A stretch of DNA of 63,948 bases, from assembly GCA_012840345.1 (NCBI GenBank), contig DULO01000099.1, forward strand, positions 1 through 63,948, read 5' to 3'. Within the stretch, counting starts at the first letter, position 1; every line of letters starts with the position of its first letter. Made by a program: the position numbers and the translations under genes. This DNA comes from Candidatus Fermentithermobacillaceae bacterium. GTDB lineage: Bacteria > Bacillota > Sulfobacillia > Fermentithermobacillales > Fermentithermobacillaceae. The notes under the pieces are model-generated. The model was not told where the DNA came from and searched no databases. It saw only the letters and a list, made by a program, of their open reading frames with translations. This document shows positions 42,989 through 50,714 of the stretch, piece by piece.

Positions 42989-43026
42989 GAACACCTCTGT
43001 AAAGGCTTTCCCCAATAGAGGTGTTC
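42989..43026 (+). terminator. rpmB terminator, shared with spoVM
   Basis: GAACACCTCT (42989-42998) pairs perfectly with AGAGGTGTTC (43017-43026) around an 18-base loop, with TCTATTTAT following on plus. It lies 40 bases after rpmB and 27 bases after the end of spoVM on the other strand, where CTTTTCTTTG follows, so it can serve both. Confidence 0.7.
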
Positions 43027-43052
43027 TCTATTTATGCCATCTGTGCCGTCTC

Positions 43053-43136
43053 CTAAGGCCTGCATCCAAATAGACCTAGAATAGCCTTTACTATGCCCGA
43101 AAACGCCTTTGGGACTTTCATCACTCTGACCTTCAT
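43053..43136 (-). CDS. spoVM: Stage V sporulation peptide SpoVM
   Basis: A 27-residue peptide reading MKVRVMKVPKAFSGIVKAIL then GLFGCRP. It matches Bacillus SpoVM in length (26), in Pro at position 9, and in the amphipathic KxPKxxxGIVxAxLGxF pattern. SpoVM marks the curved forespore membrane and anchors the coat ATPase SpoIVA. Synteny agrees: it sits between rpmB and rpe as in Bacillus. A perfect AAGGAGGTGG (43171-43180) lies 34 bases upstream, too far unless the 16-base GC palindrome between them folds. The ATG itself has only a weak site. Too short for ordinary ORF finding. Confidence 0.85.
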   Translation of the reverse strand: MKVRVMKVPKAFSGIVKAILGLFGCRP

Positions 43137-43148
43137 CTTGTTCCATAT

Positions 43149-43180
43149 CCCCGCCCGGGCGGGGCCAGGGCCACCTCCTT
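43149..43180 (-). promoter_or_regulatory. Distant Shine-Dalgarno and GC palindrome before spoVM
   Basis: AAGGAGGTGG at 43171-43180 and the perfect palindrome CCCCGCCCGGGCGGGG at 43149-43164 lie between the small membrane gene and spoVM. No start codon is at proper distance from the Shine-Dalgarno. Folding of the palindrome would reduce the gap to the spoVM ATG, suggesting structure-dependent translation. Confidence 0.4.
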
Positions 43181-43196
43181 AAGGACTTGTGAGCGC

Positions 43197-43364
43197 CTAT
43201 AAGCCGCTCTTCCACAGAAAATAAGCCCCCACCATCAAGCCGAGGCCAAGCAGCCCCAGGAGAAACGATGGAGGCACCGCGACCACAAAGACGACGAGGC
43301 CCAAGACCCCCATTGCTAGAGGCAAGAGCGTCTTATGAGAAAGCTTTCTGGAACGCATCCTCAT
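43197..43364 (-). CDS. Small membrane protein upstream of spoVM
   Basis: 55 residues from ATG 43364 (or 43358): a basic N-terminus (MRMRSRKLSHK) and two hydrophobic helices (LLPLAMGVLGLVVFVVAV and FLLGLLGLGLMVGAYFLW), ending WKSGL. GGGGA precedes the ATG. It lies between rpe (60 bases upstream) and spoVM (downstream) on the same strand. Not a recognised family; its place suggests a role at the forespore or cell membrane, but this is only positional. Confidence 0.6.
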   Translation of the reverse strand: MRMRSRKLSHKTLLPLAMGVLGLVVFVVAVPPSFLLGLLGLGLMVGAYFLWKSGL

Positions 43365-43424
43365 GAGAATCCCCGCTTCGAGGTCGTGGAACCCTTTGCT
43401 CCCCCTAGCCTATGTTCGATGAGG

Positions 43425-44081
43425 TTATATTGTGCCTCGCCGCAAGAAGTTTATGGCTTCACGAGCGTTCGGGGAGCCGAACAGGTAGCTACCGGACACG
43501 AGGATGTCGGCGCCCGCTTCCCTCAAGAGGTGGGCGTTTTGGCCGGTTACTCCTCCGTCAACTTCGATGGAAACGGACAGGCCGGATTCCCGGACCATGT
43601 CCTTCACCCGCCGCACTTTAGGCAGCATCTCGGGGATGAAGGACTGTCCGCCAAAACCGGGGTTGACGGTCATGACCAGCACCATGTCGACCAAAGGCAG
43701 CACATAAGGCAGAAACTCAGGGGAAGTCGCGGGGTTCAAAGCCACGCCGGCCTTCTTCCCGGCGCTCCGTATCGTCTGGAGAACCCGGTGGAGGTGATCG
43801 GTGGCCTCAACGTGGACCGTAAGGTACTCAGCATAGGGCAAGAAAGCGGGTACGGCCCAATCCAGGCATTTCACCATGAGGTGAATGTCCAGCGGCAATA
43901 TCCCCTCTTGGTGGAGGCGCGACGCGCATTGAGGCCCAAATGTAAGGTTTGGGACAAAGGATCCGTCCATTACGTCCAGGTGGAGCATGTCAGCGCCGGC
44001 TTCTTTCATGCTCTTGGCCCCGGCGACGATGTTAATCGGGTCCGCGGACAAGAGCGAAGGGGATATTCTTGCCTCACTCAT
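43425..44081 (-). CDS. rpe: Ribulose-phosphate 3-epimerase
   Basis: 218-residue TIM barrel. Metal and substrate motifs: ISPSLLSADP, LHLDVMDGSFVPNLTFGP, HLMV, MTVNPGFGGQSFIPEML and EVDGGV. It interconverts ribulose-5-P and xylulose-5-P. It overlaps rsgA by eight bases, in the conserved prkC-rsgA-rpe order. The thiN gene often found next is absent. Confidence 0.95.
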   Translation of the reverse strand: MSEARISPSLLSADPINIVAGAKSMKEAGADMLHLDVMDGSFVPNLTFGPQCASRLHQEGILPLDIHLMVKCLDWAVPAFLPYAEYLTVHVEATDHLHRVLQTIRSAGKKAGVALNPATSPEFLPYVLPLVDMVLVMTVNPGFGGQSFIPEMLPKVRRVKDMVRESGLSVSIEVDGGVTGQNAHLLREAGADILVSGSYLFGSPNAREAINFLRRGTI

Positions 44082-44967
44082 ACTTTCGTTTCATCCTCTC
44101 AAGGGATTCCTCTAGAAGTTTTAAGTAATTGGCGTAACGTTGGGGGCTGATCCTGCCGTCTGATACGGCTTCCCGCACGGCGCAGGGGTCCTCGGTCTTA
44201 TGGAGGCATCTCGGGTAGCGGCAAAGCGGGACCAAATCGGCCATTTCAGGGTAATAGTAGGAAAGCTCTTCGGGCTCGCATTCTACTCCCTCTAGCTTGC
44301 TGAAGCCCGGGGTGTCGGCCAAGAAACCTGATTCCCCAACGCGGAACAGGGTGACTCCCTTGGTGGTGTGGCGTCCCCGCCCGGTTCGGCCCAGTTCTCC
44401 GGTGGCGAGGCCCACGCCCAACAGCGCCGTCAAGAGTTTGGACTTGCCCACGCCGCTCTGGCCCGCGAGTATGGATGTGCCTCCTTGCATCCTCTCTTTA
44501 AGAGAGTCCAGGCCTTCACCGGTAACCGCCGAAGTTACATCCACAGGGTAACCGGCCTTTTGGTAAATCTCGCGGAGTTCATTGACCTTTTCGGGGTCCT
44601 CGATGTCGCTCTTGTTGATGCACAAAGAGCCCTCAATGCCCTGAGATTCCAGGTGTACGAACAGCCGGTCAATGGCGGCGAGGTCCGCCTCAGGCCTCAT
44701 TATGGCGGTCACGATGACGGCCCGGTCGATGTTTGCCACCGGAGGGCGGACGAGCAAGTTCTTCCTGGGAAGAACCTTCTTGACCGCCATGACTTTCCCG
44801 GACTCTTCGATTTCCACCAGGTCGCCCGGGTAGATCTCGGCCGATTCTCCTTTCCTGAGCCGTCCCCTAAACAGGCATCGATAGGTGCGGCTTCCTGACG
44901 CCACCTCGCACCAAGCCGAGTATACCGCCAGTATCCTGCCTACCAAGTTGGTAGCGCCACCTCTCAT
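44074..44967 (-). CDS. rsgA: Small ribosomal subunit biogenesis GTPase RsgA
   Basis: 297 residues. OB fold at the N-terminus, permuted GTPase (NKSD, GQSGVGKSKLL, DTPGFS) and a C-terminal zinc site (CRYPRCLHKTEDPCAV). It checks late 30S maturation. It overlaps prkC by four bases (ATGA) and rpe by eight. Confidence 0.95.
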   Translation of the reverse strand: MRGGATNLVGRILAVYSAWCEVASGSRTYRCLFRGRLRKGESAEIYPGDLVEIEESGKVMAVKKVLPRKNLLVRPPVANIDRAVIVTAIMRPEADLAAIDRLFVHLESQGIEGSLCINKSDIEDPEKVNELREIYQKAGYPVDVTSAVTGEGLDSLKERMQGGTSILAGQSGVGKSKLLTALLGVGLATGELGRTGRGRHTTKGVTLFRVGESGFLADTPGFSKLEGVECEPEELSYYYPEMADLVPLCRYPRCLHKTEDPCAVREAVSDGRISPQRYANYLKLLEESLERMKRKYE

Positions 44968-46844
44968 TGCCTAGGATAAATGGTCTTGACGTGGAGCTGC
45001 CCGCCTATCCACCAGCGCACCACCGCTTTTTCGCCCTGCCATGTGAAAGCGATTGTGTAGGTGCCCTTGGTGACGTTTTGGTCGTAGACCTGCCTCTCGC
45101 CGGTGGCGTCGGTCACCGTGACCCTCAAGTTCACCGGCTTCTGAGGCGTCCCTTCACTGACCACGATCTGGAATCTCTCGGTGTACGTGGAGGCCGGTTT
45201 ACCCGCCACCACCAGATCGACCTTGCTTCTAAGCTCTAGCTCTGTTCCGGCGGGAGGATTCTGCTCGACTACGATGCCCTCGGCTACTCCCGGCATGGGT
45301 CGAGAGGTCACAGTTCCCACCTCTAAAGTGTTTTGCGCGATCAGCGACTGGGCGTCAAACAAAGACATCCCCACCACGTCGGGCACGACCGCGAGCTGCT
45401 TTTCGGGCCCCTTGGACACTTTGACGTGCACCAAAGAACCTCTGGGGACGTCCAGCCCCGCCCTGGGGTTTTGGTCCACGATCAGTCCTTCGGCCACCGT
45501 CGGATGGAACACCTCTTCCACGTTCCCCAACCCTACACCGGCGTTTTGCAGCAACACGCTGGCTTCCCGCACTGTCTTGCTCATAACGTCAGGCACGGTC
45601 GCGAAGTCCCGCCCCATCGAGATCAACACGTAGACTTCCCTGCCGCGCTTCACTGTCTCGCCGGCCTTGGGACTTTGAGAAATGATCACTCCGGCCGGGA
45701 CCTGATCGTCAGGCCGTTTCGCCGAAATCTGCTGGATGAGCCCGACTTCTTTGAGAATGGCCTGGCCTTCCAATTCCGGCTTTCCGGTGACGTCCGGCAC
45801 GGTCACGAGCGGTACCTGCAGCCATTGGGTGAAACGATAGAAAGCGTATCCTCCCAGGGCGAGGACCAGCACGCCCAATGTCAAGAAAACCTTGGCGGTG
45901 GTCGACAGCCCTCGCTTCTTCTTGGCGGACCGGGCCAATCTTTCATCTCCTCCACGCGGCACTAAAGGTCTCTCCATCTCTGTCTGTGCTTTATTTGAAA
46001 CCGGTGAGGCACCGGTCGTCCTGAGCGCCACGATAGCCTTTAGCATGTCGGTAGCCGAAGCGAACCTGTCGTCCGGGTCCTTGGCCAGGGCTTTCATGAT
46101 CACGGCTTCCACAGCCTCAGGAATGTCCGGGTTCTTCTCGCGTAGGGAAGGAACTTGTCCCTGCACGTGCTGCAGGGCTACCGCGACGGGACTGTCCCCC
46201 GCGAAAGGAGGCTTGCCGGTCAGCATCTCGTACATGACCACACCCAAGGAGTAGAGGTCGGAACGGGCGGAAACAGTCCCGTTCTTCGCTTGTTCCGGAG
46301 AAATGTAGGGAGCGGACCCGACAACCACGTCCCTGGACGTAGTGGAAACACCGCCCAAAGCGCGGGCTATCCCGAAATCGGCTACTTTTACGTCCCCTTG
46401 CTTGGTGATAAGGATGTTCTGGGGCTTTATGTCCCTGTGGATGATCCGTCTTGCGTGGGCGTGGGCAAGGGCTTCGCAGATCTGCTGCGCGATCCTGAGG
46501 GCCTCGTCCACCGGGAGCCTGCCTTCCGCCCGGAGCTTGTCTCTGAGGGTCTCCCCGTCAACGAGTTCCATAATGATGAAGTAGAGGCCGCCGTCTTCCC
46601 CAACGTCGTAAATGTTGACTATGTTGGGGTGGGACAGAGACGCGACCGACTGGGCTTCCCTTCTGAATCGACCTATAAACTCCTCATCGTCGCTCATCTC
46701 AGGCCTTAAGACCTTTAGAGCGACGCTCCGGTCCAACACCAAGTCATAAGCCTTCCAGACGACGCTCATTCCGCCGCCGCCGAGCTTCTCTTCTATCTTG
46801 TACCGGTTAAGGACTTTCCTTCCGGCGATATCGCTGGACGTCAA
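44964..46844 (-). CDS. prkC: PASTA-domain Ser/Thr protein kinase PrkC
   Basis: 626 residues. Cytoplasmic Hanks kinase (glycine loop KLGGGGMSVVWKA, VALKVL Lys, HRDIKPQN, DFG, PYISPEQ), basic juxtamembrane stretch, one membrane helix (VFLTLGVLVLALGGYAFYRF), three PASTA repeats (each starting VPDV and ending VxQxPxAG) and a C-terminal beta domain of about 95 residues. It senses peptidoglycan fragments and governs spore germination and wall growth. Partner phosphatase prpC is just upstream. Confidence 0.95.
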   Translation of the reverse strand: MTSSDIAGRKVLNRYKIEEKLGGGGMSVVWKAYDLVLDRSVALKVLRPEMSDDEEFIGRFRREAQSVASLSHPNIVNIYDVGEDGGLYFIIMELVDGETLRDKLRAEGRLPVDEALRIAQQICEALAHAHARRIIHRDIKPQNILITKQGDVKVADFGIARALGGVSTTSRDVVVGSAPYISPEQAKNGTVSARSDLYSLGVVMYEMLTGKPPFAGDSPVAVALQHVQGQVPSLREKNPDIPEAVEAVIMKALAKDPDDRFASATDMLKAIVALRTTGASPVSNKAQTEMERPLVPRGGDERLARSAKKKRGLSTTAKVFLTLGVLVLALGGYAFYRFTQWLQVPLVTVPDVTGKPELEGQAILKEVGLIQQISAKRPDDQVPAGVIISQSPKAGETVKRGREVYVLISMGRDFATVPDVMSKTVREASVLLQNAGVGLGNVEEVFHPTVAEGLIVDQNPRAGLDVPRGSLVHVKVSKGPEKQLAVVPDVVGMSLFDAQSLIAQNTLEVGTVTSRPMPGVAEGIVVEQNPPAGTELELRSKVDLVVAGKPASTYTERFQIVVSEGTPQKPVNLRVTVTDATGERQVYDQNVTKGTYTIAFTWQGEKAVVRWWIGGQLHVKTIYPRQ

Positions 46845-46872
46845 GACCCCTCACCTCTCTCCCCGACATCAA

Positions 46873-47607
46873 TCAGTCCAAGTCCGGCCACAATACCACG
46901 ACGGTGGTGTTGTCGTAACCACCGCGGCTGTTAGCCAGGTCCACCAGGCCCTCCGCGGCCTTCTCCCGGGGAAGGTCATTTAGCGCCGCCACTATCTCCT
47001 TTGAGCTAACAAGGCTTGTCAGCCCGTCGGTACACAACAAAACAATATCGCCGGGGCCAAGGTCTTCTTGGTAAGTAGACACGATGACGTGATCTTGTGT
47101 TCCCATGGCTCTGGTTAGCAAGTTACGGCCGGGATGCCTCATGGCGTCCTCTTCCGACAAGGCGCCGTCTTGTACCAACAGACCGCTAACCGAGTGATCG
47201 TCGGTTATCTGCTTTATGCTCGTTCCCGAAACAAGGTACGCCCTGCTGTCGCCAACGTGCCCCACGTAGACTTTCCTGAGGTCCTCTGAGATTATGGCGC
47301 CGGTGAAGGTGGTCCCCATACCCGGGAATCCCTCTTTTTCGTTGCCCGCGCGGAGGATTACGGCGTTGCCTTCCTCGATCGAATCCCTAAGGAGCCTCTC
47401 AGGCTCCACTTGGCCGATGCGCCCCTTAATATGGTCCAGGCAGACTCTAACCGCCATGGAAGAAGCCACCTGCCCGCCTTCGTTGCCTCCGATCCCGTCT
47501 GCCACAATGGCCAGCCAAGTACGAGAAGCGGGCAAGGCCTGCACCGCCCACGAGTCTTCGTTGTCGGGGCGCACAAGCCCTCTGGATGATTTCGCGCTCC
47601 ACTCCAA
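46873..47607 (-). CDS. prpC: PP2C-type phosphatase PrpC
   Basis: 244 residues from TTG 47607, chosen because GGGGGAGGG lies about eight bases upstream; a longer frame to 47679 would overlap rlmN by 42 bases. PP2C motifs: SRGLVRPDNEDSW, VADGIGGNEGGQVAS, GTTFTGAI, VGHVGDSRAYL, LLCTDGLTSLV and GGYDNTTVVV, with the metal-binding Asp residues in place. It reverses PrkC phosphorylation. Confidence 0.92.
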   Translation of the reverse strand: MEWSAKSSRGLVRPDNEDSWAVQALPASRTWLAIVADGIGGNEGGQVASSMAVRVCLDHIKGRIGQVEPERLLRDSIEEGNAVILRAGNEKEGFPGMGTTFTGAIISEDLRKVYVGHVGDSRAYLVSGTSIKQITDDHSVSGLLVQDGALSEEDAMRHPGRNLLTRAMGTQDHVIVSTYQEDLGPGDIVLLCTDGLTSLVSSKEIVAALNDLPREKAAEGLVDLANSRGGYDNTTVVVLWPDLD

Positions 47608-47636
47608 TTCCGGTCCCTCCCCCACGCGTTGGTCCG

Positions 47637-48686
47637 TCAGTTTATGTCTCTTGTCTCTTGGCGTCGAAGCTGCCCGCACGCGGCTTCGATCTCTCCCCCA
47701 AGACTACGACGGACTGTAACCTTCACACGGTTCCTAAGGAGAACTTCCTGGAACCTCTCCACCCTGGACCTATCCGGCCTTTCAAAACTAAGCCCCGGCA
47801 CTGGGTTCCATGGAATCAGGTTCACCAAACAGTCTATATCAGACAACAACCCCGAAAGCTTCAAAGCGTCCTTCGCGGAGTCGTTGATGCCTTTCAGCAA
47901 CATGTATTCTACAGTTACCCGCTGCCCCGTGTCTTTGGCATACTCCCTCAGCGCTCCCATGACTTCCCGGATGGGGTGGCGCTTGTTCAACGGGACGATC
48001 TTGTCGCGCACCTCGTCGCTAGCCGCGTGCAGCGACAGGGCCAACCTGGCGCCTCTGGAGTCCTTGGCAAACCTCCTGATCGCCCCGGGGATCCCCACGC
48101 TGGAAACCGTGACTTTCCGTCTGGACAACCCGTACCCTTCAGGCGAAGACAAGATATCAATGGCGCCCATCACGGCGTCGTAATTGAGAAAGGGCTCCCC
48201 CGTTCCCATGAACACGATCCGGCCGATCCGTTCGCCTTGGTCCCGGCACATGCCCAGAAACTCCTCGATGATCTCGCCCTTCGAGAGGTTCCTTTGGAAA
48301 CCGAGTATCCTGGACGCGCAAAAGGCGCAGCCCGCCGGACAACCCGCCTGAGTCGAAAGGCAGGCGGACAACCCGTACGAGTATTTCATGACGACAGATT
48401 CGACCAGGGGAGTTCCCGAAAAGCCCCACAAGTACTTCTTCGTCCCGCTTTCGGCTCCTTCCTGCACAAGCAGGGGTTCAAGCCGCGTGAAGGTCACAGC
48501 CTTCCCGAGGTCTTGCCTGAGCTTAAGAGGAAGGTCGGTCATCTCGTCAAAGGATGACGCGAATTTCTTGTACGCCCAAGACCAGATCTGTTTCGCCCTG
48601 TAAGGCTTCTCCCCCATCCCTACGAGGATGGACGAAAGCTCTTCTAGGCTCAGTTCGAAAAAGTGAGTCAAAGAAAGGTCATCCAC
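47637..48686 (-). CDS. rlmN: Dual-specificity 23S rRNA/tRNA adenine-C2 methyltransferase RlmN
   Basis: 349-residue radical SAM enzyme. The cluster CxxxCxxC is GCPAGCAFC, with GTGEPFLN and SLHAASD (SAM and substrate sites). A second catalytic Cys sits near the C-terminus (GEIEAACGQLR). It makes m2A2503 in 23S rRNA and m2A37 in tRNA. It lies between rsmB and prpC as in Bacillus. Confidence 0.95.
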   Translation of the reverse strand: MDDLSLTHFFELSLEELSSILVGMGEKPYRAKQIWSWAYKKFASSFDEMTDLPLKLRQDLGKAVTFTRLEPLLVQEGAESGTKKYLWGFSGTPLVESVVMKYSYGLSACLSTQAGCPAGCAFCASRILGFQRNLSKGEIIEEFLGMCRDQGERIGRIVFMGTGEPFLNYDAVMGAIDILSSPEGYGLSRRKVTVSSVGIPGAIRRFAKDSRGARLALSLHAASDEVRDKIVPLNKRHPIREVMGALREYAKDTGQRVTVEYMLLKGINDSAKDALKLSGLLSDIDCLVNLIPWNPVPGLSFERPDRSRVERFQEVLLRNRVKVTVRRSLGGEIEAACGQLRRQETRDIN

Positions 48687-48713
48687 AGTACCTGACTCCC
48701 ACCCTAATACCCG

Positions 48714-50027
48714 TTATAACCGCCTTGCCTTGGCTACAAAGAACCCGTCGGTGCCGGACCTGTCGGGCAACAAGTACCGGTAACCCGGACCCTGAAACCG
48801 TTCGTCTTCGACCATCAAATGCCCGCCGGGGCATCGCGCCGGGTCTTCCGGCGAAAACATAGGATGCTCCTTAAGGAAAGCGGTCCACACCATTTCGTTT
48901 TCCTCAAACGTCAAGGTGCAAGTGCTGTAAACCAGGACCCCGCCGGCCCTAACTCTCGAAGACGCCTTGTCCAAGAGGACCTTCTGCCTCTGGGCCATGA
49001 CGTTGATGTCAGATCTCCGGCGGTTCCACCGGAGGTCCGGGTTGCGGTTTAAGACGCCCAGACCCGAGCATGGGGCATCCACCAACACAGCGTCAAAGGT
49101 ACCTTCCGGGACGCCGGCCGTCGCGTCCAATACGCGGATTTCCACGTTCGATTGCCCCATGCGCCGCACGTTTTCCTCTATCATGGACGCCCTCTCCGCG
49201 TCTATGTCCGTGGCGAGGACCCTACCTTCCGGACCGACAAGCTCAGCCAGGTGAGTCGTCTTTCCGCCCGGAGCGGCGCAGACGTCCCACACCGAATCTC
49301 CTTTCTCCGGTCCCAAAGCCAGAGAAATCACCATGGCCCCTTCGTCTTGAACCGAAAACAAGCCCTCACGGTACCCCGGGAACTCTGTGACCGACCTGCC
49401 CCTTCGGACCCGCAAAGAGACGGGCAACCTTCCCCCCATAACATCGTAGCCTTCCTGCCGAAAACGCTCCAACAGGTCCTTGACGTCTGTCTTGGCCGTG
49501 TTTACCCGCAAAGACACTGAGGGCGCCGTGTTTCCGCTCCGGCACATGGCCATAGCCCACGGGATACCCGCCCGTTCGGCGAAATATGAAGGGATCCAAT
49601 CAGGGTACGAGTATCTCTCGGCCATGTACGCGATGGGGTCTTCCCTCACGTCCGGCAGCTCAAGGTGCCCGAGGTTCCTAGATATGGACCTTAGGCAGGC
49701 ATTGCAATAAGCCCGCTCGCCCTTGCCCTTAAGGCACCGAACCATCGAATCCACCGCCGCGTGAGGGGCTGTCCCCAAGACGAGGAGCTGGAAAGCGCCC
49801 AGCAAGAGGGCGTTTCTGAGCGTTGGGTCGAGGGTGCGCAAAGGCCGGTCGGAGAAAACCGACACGTAAGACGATAAGAGCCTCCGCCACCGAATGGTCC
49901 CATTGACCAGCTCGAGGGCGAGCGCTCTATCTCGAGGGTCTTGGAGCACATCGTAGGAAAAGGCCCGGGACGGACGCTCACGGGCCGTAAGCACCCGCAA
50001 AGCGACTTCCCGGGCGTCAGGTTTCAA
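48714..50027 (-). CDS. rsmB: 16S rRNA m5C967 methyltransferase RsmB
   Basis: 437 residues. N-terminal NusB-like RNA-binding domain (REVALRVLTARE ... ALLLGAFQLLVLG), then a Rossmann methyltransferase: VWDVCAAPGGKTTHLAE, VDAPCSGLGVLNRNPDLRW and LVYSTCTLTFEENE, with both catalytic Cys. It starts two bases before the end of yugP. Confidence 0.94.
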   Translation of the reverse strand: MKPDAREVALRVLTARERPSRAFSYDVLQDPRDRALALELVNGTIRWRRLLSSYVSVFSDRPLRTLDPTLRNALLLGAFQLLVLGTAPHAAVDSMVRCLKGKGERAYCNACLRSISRNLGHLELPDVREDPIAYMAERYSYPDWIPSYFAERAGIPWAMAMCRSGNTAPSVSLRVNTAKTDVKDLLERFRQEGYDVMGGRLPVSLRVRRGRSVTEFPGYREGLFSVQDEGAMVISLALGPEKGDSVWDVCAAPGGKTTHLAELVGPEGRVLATDIDAERASMIEENVRRMGQSNVEIRVLDATAGVPEGTFDAVLVDAPCSGLGVLNRNPDLRWNRRRSDINVMAQRQKVLLDKASSRVRAGGVLVYSTCTLTFEENEMVWTAFLKEHPMFSPEDPARCPGGHLMVEDERFQGPGYRYLLPDRSGTDGFFVAKARRL

Positions 50028-50028
50028 C

Positions 50029-50712
50029 TTAGCGCCGCCTGTCCCTATACATCATCAACCTCAACACTTGCGCTATGGCCACGGCGGTACCCGCGACGTA
50101 GGTCAGGGCAGCGGCGTTCAACATGTTGCCGACCGGTTGGATGTCCGAGGACCCTACGAACCCCGACACCTGCAGCATATCCAAGGCCCTCTTGGAGGCG
50201 TTGTACTCCACAGGAAGGGTTATGAGTTGAAACACCACGGCTCCCATGAAGAACAGGATGCCCAGATCCATCAGGAACCCGCTGTTGGTGAAGAGCCCTA
50301 TAAGGAAAAGCGGGAACGCGGCATTTGACGAGAACTGGACCACCGGAACCAACCCGTTTCTTATGCTTAAAGGAGCGTAACCCACGGAGTGTTGGACGGC
50401 GTGGCCCACTTCGTGGGCGGCTATTGCCATCGCCGCTATTGAAGGGCTGTCGTAAATGTCCCTTGAAAGCCTAAGCACACGCTTCCTGGGGTCGTAGTGG
50501 TCAGACAACCGGCCGTCGATCCGCTCGATCCGGACATCCCCAAGCCCCGCGTTTCTCAAGAGATACGCGGCTACCTCGTAGCCGGGCCTGCCGCTTCTGG
50601 AATACATCCGGGAGTAGGTCTCATAGGCAGCATTCACGCGTCCCTGAGCCCAAAGCGCGAAAATCATCGCCGGCAGAACGAACAGAATATACCCTTCGTC
50701 GAAAAAGAACAC
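50029..50712 (-). CDS. YugP-type membrane zinc metallopeptidase
   Basis: 227 residues. Membrane helix at the N-terminus (YILFVLPAMIFALWAQG), HExxH site in AIAAHEVGHAVQHSVGYAP, and three more helices (VPVVQFSSNAAFPLFLIG, LGILFFMGAVVFQLITL, AALTYVAGTAVAIAQVL). DUF-type zinc protease common in clostridia in this position. Substrate unknown. Confidence 0.88.
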   Translation of the reverse strand: MFFFDEGYILFVLPAMIFALWAQGRVNAAYETYSRMYSRSGRPGYEVAAYLLRNAGLGDVRIERIDGRLSDHYDPRKRVLRLSRDIYDSPSIAAMAIAAHEVGHAVQHSVGYAPLSIRNGLVPVVQFSSNAAFPLFLIGLFTNSGFLMDLGILFFMGAVVFQLITLPVEYNASKRALDMLQVSGFVGSSDIQPVGNMLNAAALTYVAGTAVAIAQVLRLMMYRDRRR

Positions 50713-50714
50713 GC

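Noticed and set aside
42979-43215. 78-codon minus-strand frame across the rpmB terminator
   Set aside because: It runs through the terminator hairpin and is out of frame with spoVM and the small membrane gene, which better explain the region.
43335-44150. 271-codon plus-strand frame opposite rpe
   Set aside because: Antisense to a complete, well-conserved rpe gene; no domain recognised.
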